A stretch of DNA of 64,000 bases from Streptacidiphilus neutrinimicus (GCF_000787815.1 NZ_BBPO01000004.1:54574-118573), one strand, 5' to 3'; counted from the first letter of the stretch, positions 51,301 through 59,020 are shown. Program-made: numbers and translations. The notes: a model not told the origin generated them from the sequence alone.

Positions 51301-51444
51301 CCCGAGAAAGCCGTGTCGCGCCCGACCGACCACCCCCGGCGGGCCCAGGCGCTCACCGCGGCGGCCGTCGCGGGCCTGCTCGGGGCGGTCACCCTCGCGG
51401 GCCGCGCCGCCGTTGCCCGCCGAGCCTCCCGGAGGACCTCATGA
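48382..51444 (+). CDS. Fused FAD/Fe-S oxidoreductase, D-lactate dehydrogenase (Dld-II/YdiJ) like
   Basis: A 1020-residue fusion. Residues about 40-260 are an FAD PCMH domain (PVLSRGGGTSLGGQCTNTAV, GGMIGNNSCGASAQAYG), 270-530 the FAD-oxidase C-terminal domain (GSLSGEHGDGQARGELLPRM), 545-640 a ferredoxin-like segment with CRTHQGGVMCPSYRATGEEE and full CLACKGCKSDCP, then a CCG-domain part (VCCGLTWISTGQ, AGCCGLAGNFGFEQGHHDLS). The first cluster region, CVGVGNCRTHQ, has fewer cysteines than CLACKGCKSDCP. A C-terminal helix (ALTAAAVAGLLGAVTLAGRA) suggests a membrane anchor. Likely oxidises D-lactate or 2-hydroxy acids to the quinone pool. Confidence 0.85.
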   Translation: MTGDVDLVGLERALRAEVDAEVRFDAGSRGAYATDGSNYRQVPLGVVVPRNVEAGAKAVALCSRFAAPVLSRGGGTSLGGQCTNTAVVIDWTKYCNRLISVDAESRTCVVEPGIVLDELNRQLADHRLMFGPKPSTHTHCALGGMIGNNSCGASAQAYGKTVDNVRRLEVLTYEGLRFWAGPTSPVEYERVLGEGGALARLYEGLHGITARHLGEIRRGYPKIPRRVSGYNLDSLLPENGFDLARALVGSEGTLVTVLRAELELVPVPAADAMLVIGFDDICDAADAVPELLAHADPAQLEAVDGRMAQLMREEGVHLDSLGQLPEGESWLLLQFTGDSKQEADDKARALLRSLGRDEKDPSVALSDDPGREQEMLKTREAGLGVTARPPDGRDTWEGWEDSAVPPARLGDYLRDLRRLFDVYGYQQASLYGHFGQGCVHTRIPFGLSDGRGIEQFRAFLQDAADLVASYGGSLSGEHGDGQARGELLPRMFGQPLVDAMGEVKQLFDPGNRMNPGKVVHPYRVDENLRLGEQWRPEPLETQFAYPDDRHDFTRAVLRCVGVGNCRTHQGGVMCPSYRATGEEEHSTRGRARLLFEMLGGHADSAITDGWRSTEVRDALDLCLACKGCKSDCPVGVDMATHKAEFLSHHYEGRLRPPAHYALGWLPLWARLARVAPGLANAALHAPLLANAGKRLAGVAPEREAPLFAARTLQEWCRESGRENPDPRDPKTVVLWPDTFTNHFHPHIGQAAVRVLEDAGFRVALPEATVCCGLTWISTGQLATAKRILRRTTGELRPWLEAGTPIVALEPSCAAVFRADAPELMPADRDVMRLTGQLRTLAEQLVHHAPKDWTPPQLARAATVQTHCHQHAVLGFDADRELMGRADLDADVLDAGCCGLAGNFGFEQGHHDLSLKIAEDGLLPAVRETAPGAFVLADGFSCRTQIDQADTGRHALHLAEALALGLDGPPPSDHPEKAVSRPTDHPRRAQALTAAAVAGLLGAVTLAGRAAVARRASRRTS

Positions 51445-51974
51445 ACCCCGTCCGCGACGTGCGGGACAAGCTCCAGCAGCGTCTCGAGGAACAGGCCCAG
51501 GCCTACGCGCCGGACGACGACCGCCCGTTGGCCGGATATGCGGGCGCGATGGGCGTCTACGGCGCCACGGTCCTCGCACTGGGCGCCGCCGCGCGGCTGA
51601 CGCGCCGTCCGCTGCCCTCGCCGACGCCCTGGGACGTGACCCTGGCCGCGCTCGCCACCCACCAGCTCGGCCGCCTCATCGCCAAGGATCCGGTGACCAG
51701 CCCGCTGCGGGCGCCGTTCACCCGGTTCGAGGGCACCAGCGGACCGGCCGAGCTGGCCGAGGACGTCCGCGGGCACGGCGCCAGGAAGACGGTGGGGGAG
51801 ATGGTCAGCTGCCCCTTCTGCACCGGCCTGTGGATCGCCACCGGCTTCACCGCGGGCTCCGTCTTCGCCCCGCGCGCCACGCGCCTGGTGACCGCGACGT
51901 TCGCCGCGCTGGCCGTCTCCGACCTGCTCCAGTTCGGGCGGGTGCACGCGCAGCACGTCGCCGAGGAGGACTGA
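51441..51974 (+). CDS. DUF1360-family membrane protein
   Basis: A 177-residue protein with three hydrophobic segments and the family pattern LATHQLGRLIAKDPVTSPLR, APFTRFEG and EMVSCPFCTGLWIATGFTAG (CPFCTG motif). DUF1360 relatives occur in sporulating bacteria; function unknown. ATG overlaps the oxidase stop (ATGA), so it may belong to a membrane-bound oxidase complex. Confidence 0.8.
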   Translation: MNPVRDVRDKLQQRLEEQAQAYAPDDDRPLAGYAGAMGVYGATVLALGAAARLTRRPLPSPTPWDVTLAALATHQLGRLIAKDPVTSPLRAPFTRFEGTSGPAELAEDVRGHGARKTVGEMVSCPFCTGLWIATGFTAGSVFAPRATRLVTATFAALAVSDLLQFGRVHAQHVAEED

Positions 51975-51977
51975 CCC

Positions 51978-53099
51978 GTGGACAGGCCGACCAAAGACCC
52001 GACGGTGGACGCTCTGACCGTGCAGGTGCTCGACTTCCCCACCGACGAGCCGGAAGCCGACGGCACCGCGAGCTGGAGCGCGACCACGATGGTGCTCGTC
52101 CAGGCCCGGTCCGGCACGGCCTCCGGCATCGGCTGGACCTACGGCGCGGCGGGCGCGGCCTCCGTCGTCCACGACCTGCTGGCCGACTGCGTCGTGGGCC
52201 GCAGCGCGTGGGACGTGCCGGCCGCCAACGAGGCCATGACCCGCGCGCTGCGCAACGCCGGACGCCCCGGCGTCGGCGGCTACGCCCTCTCCGCGGTCGA
52301 CATCGCCCTGTGGGACCTCAAGGCGCGCCTGCTGCAACTGCCGCTCGCCGACGTGCTCGGCCGCGCCCGCCCCGACGTTCCCGTCTACGGCAGCGGCGGC
52401 TTCACCACCTACGACGACGCACGGCTCGAAGGGCAGCTGCGGGCCTGGGCGGAGGACCGGCGGATCCCCCGTGTCAAGATCAAGATCGGTGAGAGCTGGG
52501 GCGGGTGCGAGCACCGCGACCTCGCCCGCGTCGAACTCGCGCGCGAGACCGTGGGCCCCGACGTCGAGCTCTACGTCGACGCCAACGGCGGTTACCGCGT
52601 CGCCCAGGCGATCCGGCTCGGCCACCGCATGGCCCGCGACCTCGACGTGCGCTGGTTCGAGGAGCCCTGCTCCTCCGACGACCTGCCCGGCCTGGCCCGC
52701 GTCCGCGACGCGCTCGACACCGAGGTCGCCGCGGGGGAGTACGGCTTCACGCTGCCCTACTTCGCGGCGATGGCGCCCGTCGTCGACTGCCTCCAGGCCG
52801 ACGCGACCCGCTGCGGCGGCATCACCGTCTGGCTGAGGGCGGCGGCCGTCGCCGAGGCACACGGCCTCCAGCTCTCCGGCCACTGCGCCCCGCACGTCCA
52901 CGCGCACGCCGCCTGCGCGATCCCCAACCTGCGGCACCTGGAGTGGTTCCACGACCACGTCCGGATCGAGAGCGCCCTGTTCGACGGCTTTCTCGATCCG
53001 ACGGGCGGCGCGCTCCGCCCCGGCCACGACGGCTCCCCGGGCCTGGGACTGACGCTCCGCCACGACGTCCTGGAACGCCACCGCCGCAGCGGCACCTGA
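51978..53099 (+). CDS. Enolase-superfamily enzyme (mandelate racemase/muconate-lactonizing group)
   Basis: A 373-residue enzyme. Catalytic lysines in PRVKIKIGES, metal ligands in ELYVDANGGY (Asp), RWFEEPCSSDD (Glu) and EVAAGEYGF (Glu), base Asp/His in LQADATRCGG and SGHCAPHVHAHA. It probably dehydrates a sugar acid or racemises a hydroxy acid, which fits the preceding hydroxy-acid oxidase. GTG 51978 is 3 bp after the DUF1360 stop; same operon. Confidence 0.85.
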   Translation: MDRPTKDPTVDALTVQVLDFPTDEPEADGTASWSATTMVLVQARSGTASGIGWTYGAAGAASVVHDLLADCVVGRSAWDVPAANEAMTRALRNAGRPGVGGYALSAVDIALWDLKARLLQLPLADVLGRARPDVPVYGSGGFTTYDDARLEGQLRAWAEDRRIPRVKIKIGESWGGCEHRDLARVELARETVGPDVELYVDANGGYRVAQAIRLGHRMARDLDVRWFEEPCSSDDLPGLARVRDALDTEVAAGEYGFTLPYFAAMAPVVDCLQADATRCGGITVWLRAAAVAEAHGLQLSGHCAPHVHAHAACAIPNLRHLEWFHDHVRIESALFDGFLDPTGGALRPGHDGSPGLGLTLRHDVLERHRRSGT

Positions 53100-53130
53100 G
53101 GAGCGGCGGTAGCTGACGGGGCGCCCGGCG

Positions 53131-54027
53131 TCAGGAGGCCGGTCGGCGGACCTGGATGCGGCCGTCGACCGTGCGGCTCTCGAAGACGGGCTGCGGCGAG
53201 GTCGCCGGGCCGCTCATCACCTCGCCGTCGCTGAGGCGGAAGGTGCTGCCGTGCCAGGGGCACGTCAGGCAGCCGTCCCGGAGCGTTCCCTCCGCGAGCG
53301 GCCCGGACAGGTGACTGCACCGGCCGCCCAGCACCCGCGGCGGGCCCTCCGCCTGACGCACCACCACCAGTGGCACGTCGCCGAGGTCACGCCGGACCGG
53401 CTTGCCGACCGGGAACTCGTCCGTGCGCCCGATCCACTGCCAGCCCTCCTCGGCGAGCAGCGGCACGTCCTCCGTGCGGTTGGCGCCCGCAGCCTGGCGG
53501 TACGCCAGGTGCCCGCCGATCACTCCGCCCACCATCACGGCGCTCAGTCCCGCCCAGCCCAGCAGCCGGCCTCGGACCCGTCGGCCCCGCAGCCGGGCCA
53601 GCAGCGAGGCTGAGTACAGGACCGCCCCCGTCGCGTTGGCGGCGGCGTGGACCAGCCCGGTTCGCTGCTGCTCCGGCGGCTGCTCGGCCCAGTCGACCCA
53701 GCCCGCCGCGAAGCTCGGCACGGCGCCGAGCAGTCCGAGAGCCACCAGCCCGGTCGCCGCGCGGTGCTCGCCGGGGACCAGGTCCAGCACCGCCGCGCTG
53801 GTCCAGAAGCCGATGGGGAACTGGACCAGCGCGGGGTGCAGCGGATGTCCGAGCCAGGTGCCGTGGAGCACGTCCCGGGCTTCGCCGAGCGGGGCGGCCC
53901 GGACGGCGCCGCGGAGCGGCCGGGCGACGGCGTCGAGCCCTTCGATCCGGCCGAGCGCGTCGAGCGCCCGACGGACGGGCCGGGCGCCGAGGGCGGAGGC
54001 CGTGGAGGTGACGAGGGGAGTGTCCAT
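53131..54027 (-). CDS. DUF2231 membrane protein fused to a Rieske 2Fe-2S domain
   Basis: A 298-residue fusion. The N-terminal part (about 35-190) is DUF2231 with GHPLHPALVQFPIGFWTSAA and four membrane segments; the C-terminal part (about 195-295) is a Rieske domain with cluster ligands in GRCSHLSGPL (CxH) and CPWHGSTF (CxxH). Likely a membrane-tethered electron carrier. The ATG has no ribosome site and lies close to a GTTT-N15-GGTTAG element, so transcripts may be nearly leaderless. Confidence 0.87.
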   Translation of the reverse strand: MDTPLVTSTASALGARPVRRALDALGRIEGLDAVARPLRGAVRAAPLGEARDVLHGTWLGHPLHPALVQFPIGFWTSAAVLDLVPGEHRAATGLVALGLLGAVPSFAAGWVDWAEQPPEQQRTGLVHAAANATGAVLYSASLLARLRGRRVRGRLLGWAGLSAVMVGGVIGGHLAYRQAAGANRTEDVPLLAEEGWQWIGRTDEFPVGKPVRRDLGDVPLVVVRQAEGPPRVLGGRCSHLSGPLAEGTLRDGCLTCPWHGSTFRLSDGEVMSGPATSPQPVFESRTVDGRIQVRRPAS

Positions 54028-54036
54028 GCCCCGCGG

Positions 54037-54061
54037 CTAACCAGCTCCCCCGGGGTTAAAC
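54037..54061 (-). promoter_or_regulatory. Candidate sigma-B-type promoter (GTTT-N15-GGTTAG)
   Basis: Minus-strand GTTT (54058-54061), spacer 15 nt, GGTTAG (54037-54042), ending 10 bp before the ATG of the Rieske gene. Same variant as at 48293. Confidence 0.35.
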
Positions 54062-54149
54062 CGCTGGACAAGCGGCCTTCGCGCCCCTCACGCCTGTTCC
54101 TCGTCCGGGTGCACGGCACCCGTTCCTCGTCCGAGCGCACGGCGCGGCG

Positions 54150-54845
54150 TCACATGGAGACGGGCGGGGTCAGGGCCGCGGGATCGGCCAGCAGGCTCGC
54201 GTCCAGGTAGTCGGCGATCTCGGCGGCGTCCCGGTACACCTGGGCGGCTCCCGCGTCCTCCAGCTCGCCGCGGCACCAGCCGCCGGTCATGACGCCCAGG
54301 CAGGGGACGCCGGCCTTGCGGGCCGCCTGGACGTCCCAGGCGGTGTCGCCGATGAAGACGGCGCGTCCGCTGGAGACGCCGGCCTGTTCCAGGGCGCGTT
54401 GGACGAGATCGGGCGCGGGCTTGGCGGCGTCGACCGCGTCGGCGTCCACGTGCTGGGCGATGGCGTCGTCGGCGTCGAGGACGCGACGCAGCACCTCGAC
54501 CTCGCGCGCGGAGGCGGAGGTGGCCAGGACCACGGACCAGCCGCGCTCGGCGCAGGCGCGCAGCAGTCGGCGGGCGCCGGGCAGACGGCGCAGCGAGGGC
54601 CACCGGGCCGCGTAGAGGGCCAGATGGGCGGCGTCCATCGCGTCGTCCCCGGAGCGGTCGCGCTCGGCGCCGAGCAGGTGGTCCAGCAGCTTGTCGGTGC
54701 CCAGACCGATGGCGCGGTGCACCCGGCTCATCGGCACGTCGTGCCCGTACTGGCGCAGGGCCTCCGACCAGGTGACGGTGTGGAGATAGGTGCTGTCGAC
54801 CAGGGTCCCGTCGACGTCGAAGAGGGCAGCGGCCTGCGGGGTCAT
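54150..54845 (-). CDS. HAD-superfamily phosphatase (phosphoglycolate phosphatase-like)
   Basis: A 231-residue HAD hydrolase with motif I FDVDGTLVDSTYLHTVTWSE, motif II VVLATSASAREVE, motif III lysine in DAAKPAPDL and motif IV FIGDTAWDVQAARKAGVPCL. Removes phosphate from a small metabolite; substrate unknown. ATG 54845 with ggaaggaag upstream. A well-formed sigma-B-type promoter lies at 54888-54912. Confidence 0.86.
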   Translation of the reverse strand: MTPQAAALFDVDGTLVDSTYLHTVTWSEALRQYGHDVPMSRVHRAIGLGTDKLLDHLLGAERDRSGDDAMDAAHLALYAARWPSLRRLPGARRLLRACAERGWSVVLATSASAREVEVLRRVLDADDAIAQHVDADAVDAAKPAPDLVQRALEQAGVSSGRAVFIGDTAWDVQAARKAGVPCLGVMTGGWCRGELEDAGAAQVYRDAAEIADYLDASLLADPAALTPPVSM

Positions 54846-54887
54846 CGAGGCTTCCTTCCTTGGGCGCGTGCGATCGGCGCCCCGCGC

Positions 54888-54912
54888 CTACCCGTGGACG
54901 TCGGGGCCAATC
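54888..54912 (-). promoter_or_regulatory. Candidate sigma-B-type promoter (GATT-N15-GGGTAG) for the HAD gene
   Basis: Minus-strand GATT (54909-54912), exactly 15 nt, then GGGTAG (54888-54893). Leader of about 36 nt. A second GGGTAG at 54919-54924 has no -35 and is probably chance. Confidence 0.55.
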
Positions 54913-55015
54913 CGGGGCCTACCCGGGGCCGGTGGGACCCGGTTTCGTCCGGAGGAGTGAGGTGTGTCCGGAACCGGCTCGGGAAGACGCGCGGCGGCGG
55001 GCGGAGGAGGCGGTC

Positions 55016-55228
55016 ATGTACTGCGAGTTCATCGCCGAACGAGGGCAGAGGACCGGTGGCACGACCAGAGTGGCCCGCTGGCACGTCGTACGGCAGGACC
55101 AGCACGCCGCCCTGTGCGGGCAGGTCCTCGCCCACGACGCCGAGACCGTGCCGATCGCCGACCCGCACGCCATCGTGCAGGGCGGCGTCTGCCCCGCCTG
55201 CTGGAACCGCTACCGGTCGCTCCCCTGA
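55016..55228 (+). CDS. Small Cys-containing protein of unknown function
   Basis: A 70-residue protein: MYCEFIAERGQRTGGTTRVA, WHVVRQDQHAALCGQVLAHD and GGVCPACWNRYRSLP. Three conserved-looking cysteines plus His suggest a zinc-ribbon-like fold (ALCG with VCPAC). No family name known to me. ggaggagg before ATG 55016 supports the start. Confidence 0.68.
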   Translation: MYCEFIAERGQRTGGTTRVARWHVVRQDQHAALCGQVLAHDAETVPIADPHAIVQGGVCPACWNRYRSLP

Positions 55229-55276
55229 GCGGGCGTCCCACGGCGGGAGAATTGCGAGCAACGAGAGCGAGACGTC

Positions 55277-55738
55277 ATGCGACCTCCTACGATGCGCCCC
55301 GGCGAGTACCCGCCGCGACTGGCGACCGGCGCCTTCATCCGGCACAGCGGCCTGCAGAAGTGGGACGCGGACCAGGACACCGCCGAGGGCCTGCACGGCA
55401 TGGCCGTCCGGGCCTACCCCGTGCTGTCCCACCTGCCGCCCGACCGGTTCGTGCGGCTGCTGTCCGCCGCGGAGATCACGACCGGGAGCGCGCTGCTGCT
55501 GCCGCTGGTGCCGACGGCCCTGGCCGGGGCGGCGCTGACCGCGTTCTCCGGCGCCCTGGTCGGCCTCTACGCCCGCACGCCGGGCCTGCGCGAGCCCGGG
55601 AGTCCCTGGCCCACCGAGCGTGGCATCGGCCTGAGCAAGGACAGCTGGATGCTCGGCATCGGCGTCGGGCTGCTCGTCGAAGCGCTGACCCGAGCCGTGA
55701 GCGCCGACGGCGAGGCCGACGGCCGGGCGGAGGGCTGA
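55277..55738 (+). CDS. DoxX-like membrane protein
   Basis: A 153-residue protein resembling DoxX/DoxD-type small membrane proteins: RLATGAFIRHSGLQKWDADQ, LLSAAEITTGSALLLPLVPT and ALTAFSGALVGLYARTPGLR, three or four hydrophobic segments. The ribosome site is weak (gagagcgaga). It lies 5 bp before the HhH-GPD-like gene on the same strand. Confidence 0.65.
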   Translation: MRPPTMRPGEYPPRLATGAFIRHSGLQKWDADQDTAEGLHGMAVRAYPVLSHLPPDRFVRLLSAAEITTGSALLLPLVPTALAGAALTAFSGALVGLYARTPGLREPGSPWPTERGIGLSKDSWMLGIGVGLLVEALTRAVSADGEADGRAEG

Positions 55739-55743
55739 GCGCC

Positions 55744-56523
55744 ATGTCCGGCGCCGACAGGCACCACGGCGCGCACAAGCGGATCGCCGCGCTCATGGCC
55801 GAGCACGGCCGCACCTTCGCCGACGAGGCGGGCATCACGCCGCGCGACGAGCCGGAGCCGCTCTACCGGCTCCTCGTGCTGGCCCTGCTGAGCTCGACAC
55901 GGATCTCGGCCCGGATCGCCGTCGCCGCCTCGCGGGAGCTGTCCGCCGACGGCCTGACCAGCCCCCGGGCGATGGCCCACGCGACCTGGCAGGACATCGT
56001 CCGGGCGCTGGGCCGGGCCGGCTACGTCCGCTACGACGAGAGCACCGCGACCGCGCTGCAGAAGGGCGCGCGGATGCTGCGCGACCGCTGGGACGGGGAC
56101 CTGCGCGGACTGCGTGAGGAGGCGGGCCGCGACCCGGAGCGCATCCGGACCCTTCTTCAGGAGCATCCGCGGATCGGGCCGGTGGGAGCGGCGATCTTCT
56201 GCCGTGAGACCCAGGCGGTCTGGCCGGAACTGCGCCCCGCCTTCGACTCCCGGGCCCTCGCCGAGGCGGAACGGCTCGGCCTGCCGCGCACCCCGCGCGG
56301 GCTCGCCCGCTCCGTGCCGGACTCGGAACTCGCCCGCCTGGCGGCCGCCCTGGTGCGCTCGGCGCTGGCCAACGGTCCCTCCCACGGCGGGTCCCGGCCG
56401 GGGCAAGGGAGCACGGCCGGCGGCCCGACCTTCGATCAGCTCTACGCCGAGGCGAGGGAACGCCACGTCGCCGGCCGTTCCCGGATGAACAAGCGCGAAC
56501 TCGCCCGCGCGCTGGGTCACTAG
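55744..56523 (+). CDS. HhH-GPD-fold endonuclease III-like protein
   Basis: A 259-residue protein with the Nth-like core: EPLYRLLVLALLSSTRISAR, AWQDIVRALGRAG-like segment TWQDIVRALGRAGYVRYDES, and LLQEHPRIGPVGAAIFCRET with the helix-hairpin-helix HPRIGPVG. The four-cysteine Fe-S loop of true Nth is missing. The C-terminal RSRMNKRELARALGH recalls Rho-N-like tails. Probably a base-excision repair relative; activity unproven. Its stop overlaps the STAS gene end by 4 bp. Confidence 0.7.
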   Translation: MSGADRHHGAHKRIAALMAEHGRTFADEAGITPRDEPEPLYRLLVLALLSSTRISARIAVAASRELSADGLTSPRAMAHATWQDIVRALGRAGYVRYDESTATALQKGARMLRDRWDGDLRGLREEAGRDPERIRTLLQEHPRIGPVGAAIFCRETQAVWPELRPAFDSRALAEAERLGLPRTPRGLARSVPDSELARLAAALVRSALANGPSHGGSRPGQGSTAGGPTFDQLYAEARERHVAGRSRMNKRELARALGH

Positions 56524-56891
56524 ACCGGGCCGAGCAGGCGCAGGGCGGCGTCGAGGGACCGGTGGGTGGGGAAGAGCGCGTCCGCGCCGGTGATCTCCAG
56601 GACGCGAGCGACGACGCGCGGCGCCGCGCTCAGATGCACGACGACGCCGGACCGCTGCGCGTCCAGCCGCAGGCTGAGCAGGGCGTTGAGCGCGGTGGAG
56701 CCGAAGAACCCGACGTCCGCCATGTCGACCACGACGGCGCGGAACGCGTCCAGCGGCTTGTCGAAGGCGAGCGCGTCGCTGGTCGCCGAGTCGAGTTCCC
56801 CGGACAGGCGGTAGACCAGGACATCTCCGCAGGCCGTCTCGGACGAGCACAGGCCCGGCCGCCAGGGGAGCGGAAGATCCTCGTCGCGCAT
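56520..56891 (-). CDS. STAS-domain anti-anti-sigma factor
   Basis: A 123-residue STAS protein. VLVYRLSGELDSATSDALAF and VVVDMADVGFFGSTALNALL hold the fold; the phosphorylatable serine lies in FGSTALN. It is a second STAS protein of the window and could be a substrate for the SpoIIE-type phosphatases at 0-5 kb. It is not beside a HATPase gene. Convergent with the HhH-GPD gene. Confidence 0.87.
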   Translation of the reverse strand: MRDEDLPLPWRPGLCSSETACGDVLVYRLSGELDSATSDALAFDKPLDAFRAVVVDMADVGFFGSTALNALLSLRLDAQRSGVVVHLSAAPRVVARVLEITGADALFPTHRSLDAALRLLGPV

Positions 56892-57084
56892 GGCGGGTCA
56901 CCCGGCCCCTCTGTCGAAACCTTCCTGTACGCAGGGACCGGCCGAGGACCCCGGCGGGTGGTCTGTTCTCCTCGAAGCCGTCCCAGGGACAGGCTCACTC
57001 CCACAGGCGATGCCTGTCAACGGAAGCACGAAAAAAGTGTCGTGCCCGCGAAAGCGTGAATCTTTCGCCAGACGATTCCCCGGC

Positions 57085-57109
57085 GTTTTCCTCCCCCGGC
57101 CCGGGGTAC
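57085..57109 (+). promoter_or_regulatory. Sigma-B-type promoter (GTTT-N15-GGGTAC) of the PRC-barrel gene
   Basis: GTTT at 57085-57088, 15-nt spacer, GGGTAC at 57104-57109, a full match to GNNTN14-16GGGTAY and the same core as the gas vesicle promoter. Predicted start near 57116, leader about 56 nt to ATG 57172. It may also read into the antiporter operon that starts 32 bp after the PRC gene. Confidence 0.7.
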
Positions 57110-57171
57110 CCGCGCCTGGAACCACTCCCAGGACGCACAGCCGGAGAACCGCAGACACCCGGAGGGGACCC

Positions 57172-57543
57172 ATGGACGGCGACACCCTGATCTGGGGCTA
57201 CCGCGAGGGCACGGGATACCAGGACGAGACGGACCTGGTCGGTTTCGCGGTCGAGGCCACCGACGGGAAGATCGGCAAGGTGATCCACGCCGGTGGGACG
57301 GACAGCGGGATGCGGTACATCGTGGTGGACACCGGCCACTGGATCTTCGGCAAGCACGTCGTGCTGCCCGCGGGCGCGGTCTCCCTCATCGACCTGGCCC
57401 GGTCCGTGGTCCTGGTCGACCGGACCCGTCAGGAGATCAAGGACGCCCCCGAGCTCGAAGACGTGATCCGACCGCCCGAGCCCGACTATCTGGACCGGCT
57501 GAGCGGCTACTACGGCCCGTTCTACAGCGGCGGGAAGGTCTGA
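57172..57543 (+). CDS. PRC-barrel-domain protein
   Basis: A 123-residue protein with a PRC-barrel (DLVGFAVEATDGKIGKVIHA, MRYIVVDTGHWIFGKHVVLP, AGAVSLIDLARSVVLVDRTR) and an aromatic C-terminus (YLDRLSGYYGPFYSGGKV). Such PRC-barrel proteins are common stress-responsive proteins in actinobacteria. ggagggga before the ATG. It carries one of the two clearest sigma-B promoters in the window. Confidence 0.82.
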   Translation: MDGDTLIWGYREGTGYQDETDLVGFAVEATDGKIGKVIHAGGTDSGMRYIVVDTGHWIFGKHVVLPAGAVSLIDLARSVVLVDRTRQEIKDAPELEDVIRPPEPDYLDRLSGYYGPFYSGGKV

Positions 57544-57575
57544 ACGCCCGCGCGGCGACGAGGCGGGAGGCCCGG

Positions 57576-58085
57576 ATGGCACAGCTCGTGACGACCTTCG
57601 CAGCCTGGTGGCTCCTGCTCCTGGGCCTGGAATGCGTGTTCATCAGCACGGTGTCCCCGGCCGAACTCGTCCTCGGCGCGGGCGCGGCCGCCCTCGGGGC
57701 TGCGGCCGCCGCGCTGCTGAGCCGGCTGGAGCGCCCACGCGTCGGCCCGCTGACCCGGTTCGCCCCCGCCGTCGCGGCCTGGCCGGGGACGCTGCTCGCC
57801 GACACCGGACGGCTGCTCCGGCTGGCTGCCGCCTGCGCGGTGCTGGGCCGCCGCCCGCGCGGGTCGTTCCGCCAGGTGCGTCTGCGGGACGGGGCTGGCG
57901 CGGCGTGGAGCGGTCTGCTGATCTCCGCCACGCCGGGCGGCTGCGTCGTCGGCGTCGAGGAACGGGGGGACGTGACCGTGCTGACGGTGCATCGCATCTT
58001 CCCCGAGCCTTCCGCGCTCGACCGGGTGCTGACCGGGCCCGCGCCCGAGCCCGCACCCGGAACCGGAGCGGGGGACGGGCCGTGA
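57576..58085 (+). CDS. mnhE: Mrp/Mbh cation-proton antiporter subunit E
   Basis: A 169-residue MnhE/MrpE (MbhA) subunit: WWLLLLGLECVFISTVSPAE, LVLGAGAAALGAAAAALLSR, then a soluble C-terminal domain (VVGVEERGDVTVLTVHRIFP). First gene of a seven-gene antiporter operon; overlaps the F gene by 4 bp. Confidence 0.85.
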   Translation: MAQLVTTFAAWWLLLLGLECVFISTVSPAELVLGAGAAALGAAAAALLSRLERPRVGPLTRFAPAVAAWPGTLLADTGRLLRLAAACAVLGRRPRGSFRQVRLRDGAGAAWSGLLISATPGGCVVGVEERGDVTVLTVHRIFPEPSALDRVLTGPAPEPAPGTGAGDGP

Positions 58086-58393
58086 ACGCCTGGCTGCTCG
58101 TCGCGCTCCTGCTGATCGTGGCGGGTCTGACGCCGTGCGTCGCGGTGGCGGGCCGGGGCGAGTCGCTGCACCGGCTGATCGGGGCCAACCTGCTGAGCGT
58201 CGTGGCGGTGGGCGTGCTGCTCCTGCTGGCCCAGGGCCTCGGGCGGTCCGCCTACGTGGACGTCGCGCTCGTGCTGGCCGTGCTGGCGCCCGCCGGAACG
58301 CTGGTCTTCACGCGGCTCCTCGCCCCGGACGAGGACGACGAGGACGCAGACGAGCCGGGCGAACGCGGGGAGGCACCCGATGATCCGTCATGA
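58082..58393 (+). CDS. mnhF: Mrp/Mbh antiporter subunit F
   Basis: A 103-residue subunit with three membrane segments (WLLVALLLIVAGLTPCVAVA, LIGANLLSVVAVGVLLLLAQ, YVDVALVLAVLAPAGTLVFT) and an acidic tail. The YVDVALVLAVL segment is the F-subunit hallmark. GTG start inside the E gene end. Confidence 0.85.
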   Translation: MNAWLLVALLLIVAGLTPCVAVAGRGESLHRLIGANLLSVVAVGVLLLLAQGLGRSAYVDVALVLAVLAPAGTLVFTRLLAPDEDDEDADEPGERGEAPDDPS

Positions 58394-58751
58394 CGTCGCC
58401 CTCGCCCTGCTCGGTCTCGGCGCGGCGGCGGTGCTGCTCGGCTGCTTCGCCCTGGTGGCCCTGCCCGGCCCGTTCGTGCGGCTGCACGCGACGGCTCTCG
58501 CCTCATCCCTTGGTCTGCCGCTGCTGGCGCTTGCCGTGGCCGTCGACACCGGGCCAGGCCGGGGCGCCGTCAAGTTGCTCCTCATCGGCGCCCTGGTCGC
58601 CGTGAGCGGCCCGGTGACCACCATGGCCATCGGCAAGGCCCTGCGCGAGCAGCGGCCGCCGCACCGGCCCGCGGCGCGGGAAGCCGCGCGGCGCGAACCC
58701 TCCGGGCGAGGCACGGCGGGCCGCACCGGCCGCCCGGGAGGCGAGTCGTGA
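58380..58751 (+). CDS. mnhG: Mrp/Mbh antiporter subunit G
   Basis: A 123-residue MnhG subunit: VALALLGLGAAAVLLGCFAL, VALPGPFVRLHATALASSLG and LLLIGALVAVSGPVTTMAIG. The RLHA and GPVTT motifs are characteristic. Overlaps the F gene by 14 bp and has an extended basic C-terminus. Confidence 0.87.
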   Translation: MIRHDVALALLGLGAAAVLLGCFALVALPGPFVRLHATALASSLGLPLLALAVAVDTGPGRGAVKLLLIGALVAVSGPVTTMAIGKALREQRPPHRPAAREAARREPSGRGTAGRTGRPGGES

Positions 58752-59020
58752 ACGAGCTGGTGATCCTGCCCGTCCTGCTGCTGCTCGCCGCCGTCGCCAC
58801 GATGGCGGCCCTCGCCCGGGACCCGGCCCGCCAGGCCGTGGTGCTCGCGGTGCTCGGCATGGTGCTGGCGCTTCTCTTCACCCTGCTCCAAGCGCCGGAC
58901 GTGGCCCTGTCCCAGCTCGCTGTGGGCACCGCCGTCACGCCGCTGCTGATCCTGCTGACGCTGCGTGCGGTGCGCCGCGACCGACGGCGCAAGCAGGCCG
59001 AGGACAGGCGGAAGTCGTGA
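58748..59020 (+). CDS. DUF4040 (MbhD/MrpA C-terminal-like) antiporter subunit
   Basis: A 90-residue subunit: PARQAVVLAVLGMVLALLFT, LLQAPDVALSQLAVGTAVTP and LLILLTLRAVRR. This is the DUF4040 module found in MbhD or near the end of MrpA, with the conserved APDVALSQLAVG. Here it is a separate gene, while the large NuoL-like part of MrpA is absent from the operon. GTG start overlaps the G stop. Confidence 0.85.
   Translation: MNELVILPVLLLLAAVATMAALARDPARQAVVLAVLGMVLALLFTLLQAPDVALSQLAVGTAVTPLLILLTLRAVRRDRRRKQAEDRRKS

Noticed and set aside
54919..54924. Second GGGTAG on the minus strand before the HAD gene
   Set aside because: No GNNT at 14-16 nt; the site at 54888 is better formed.
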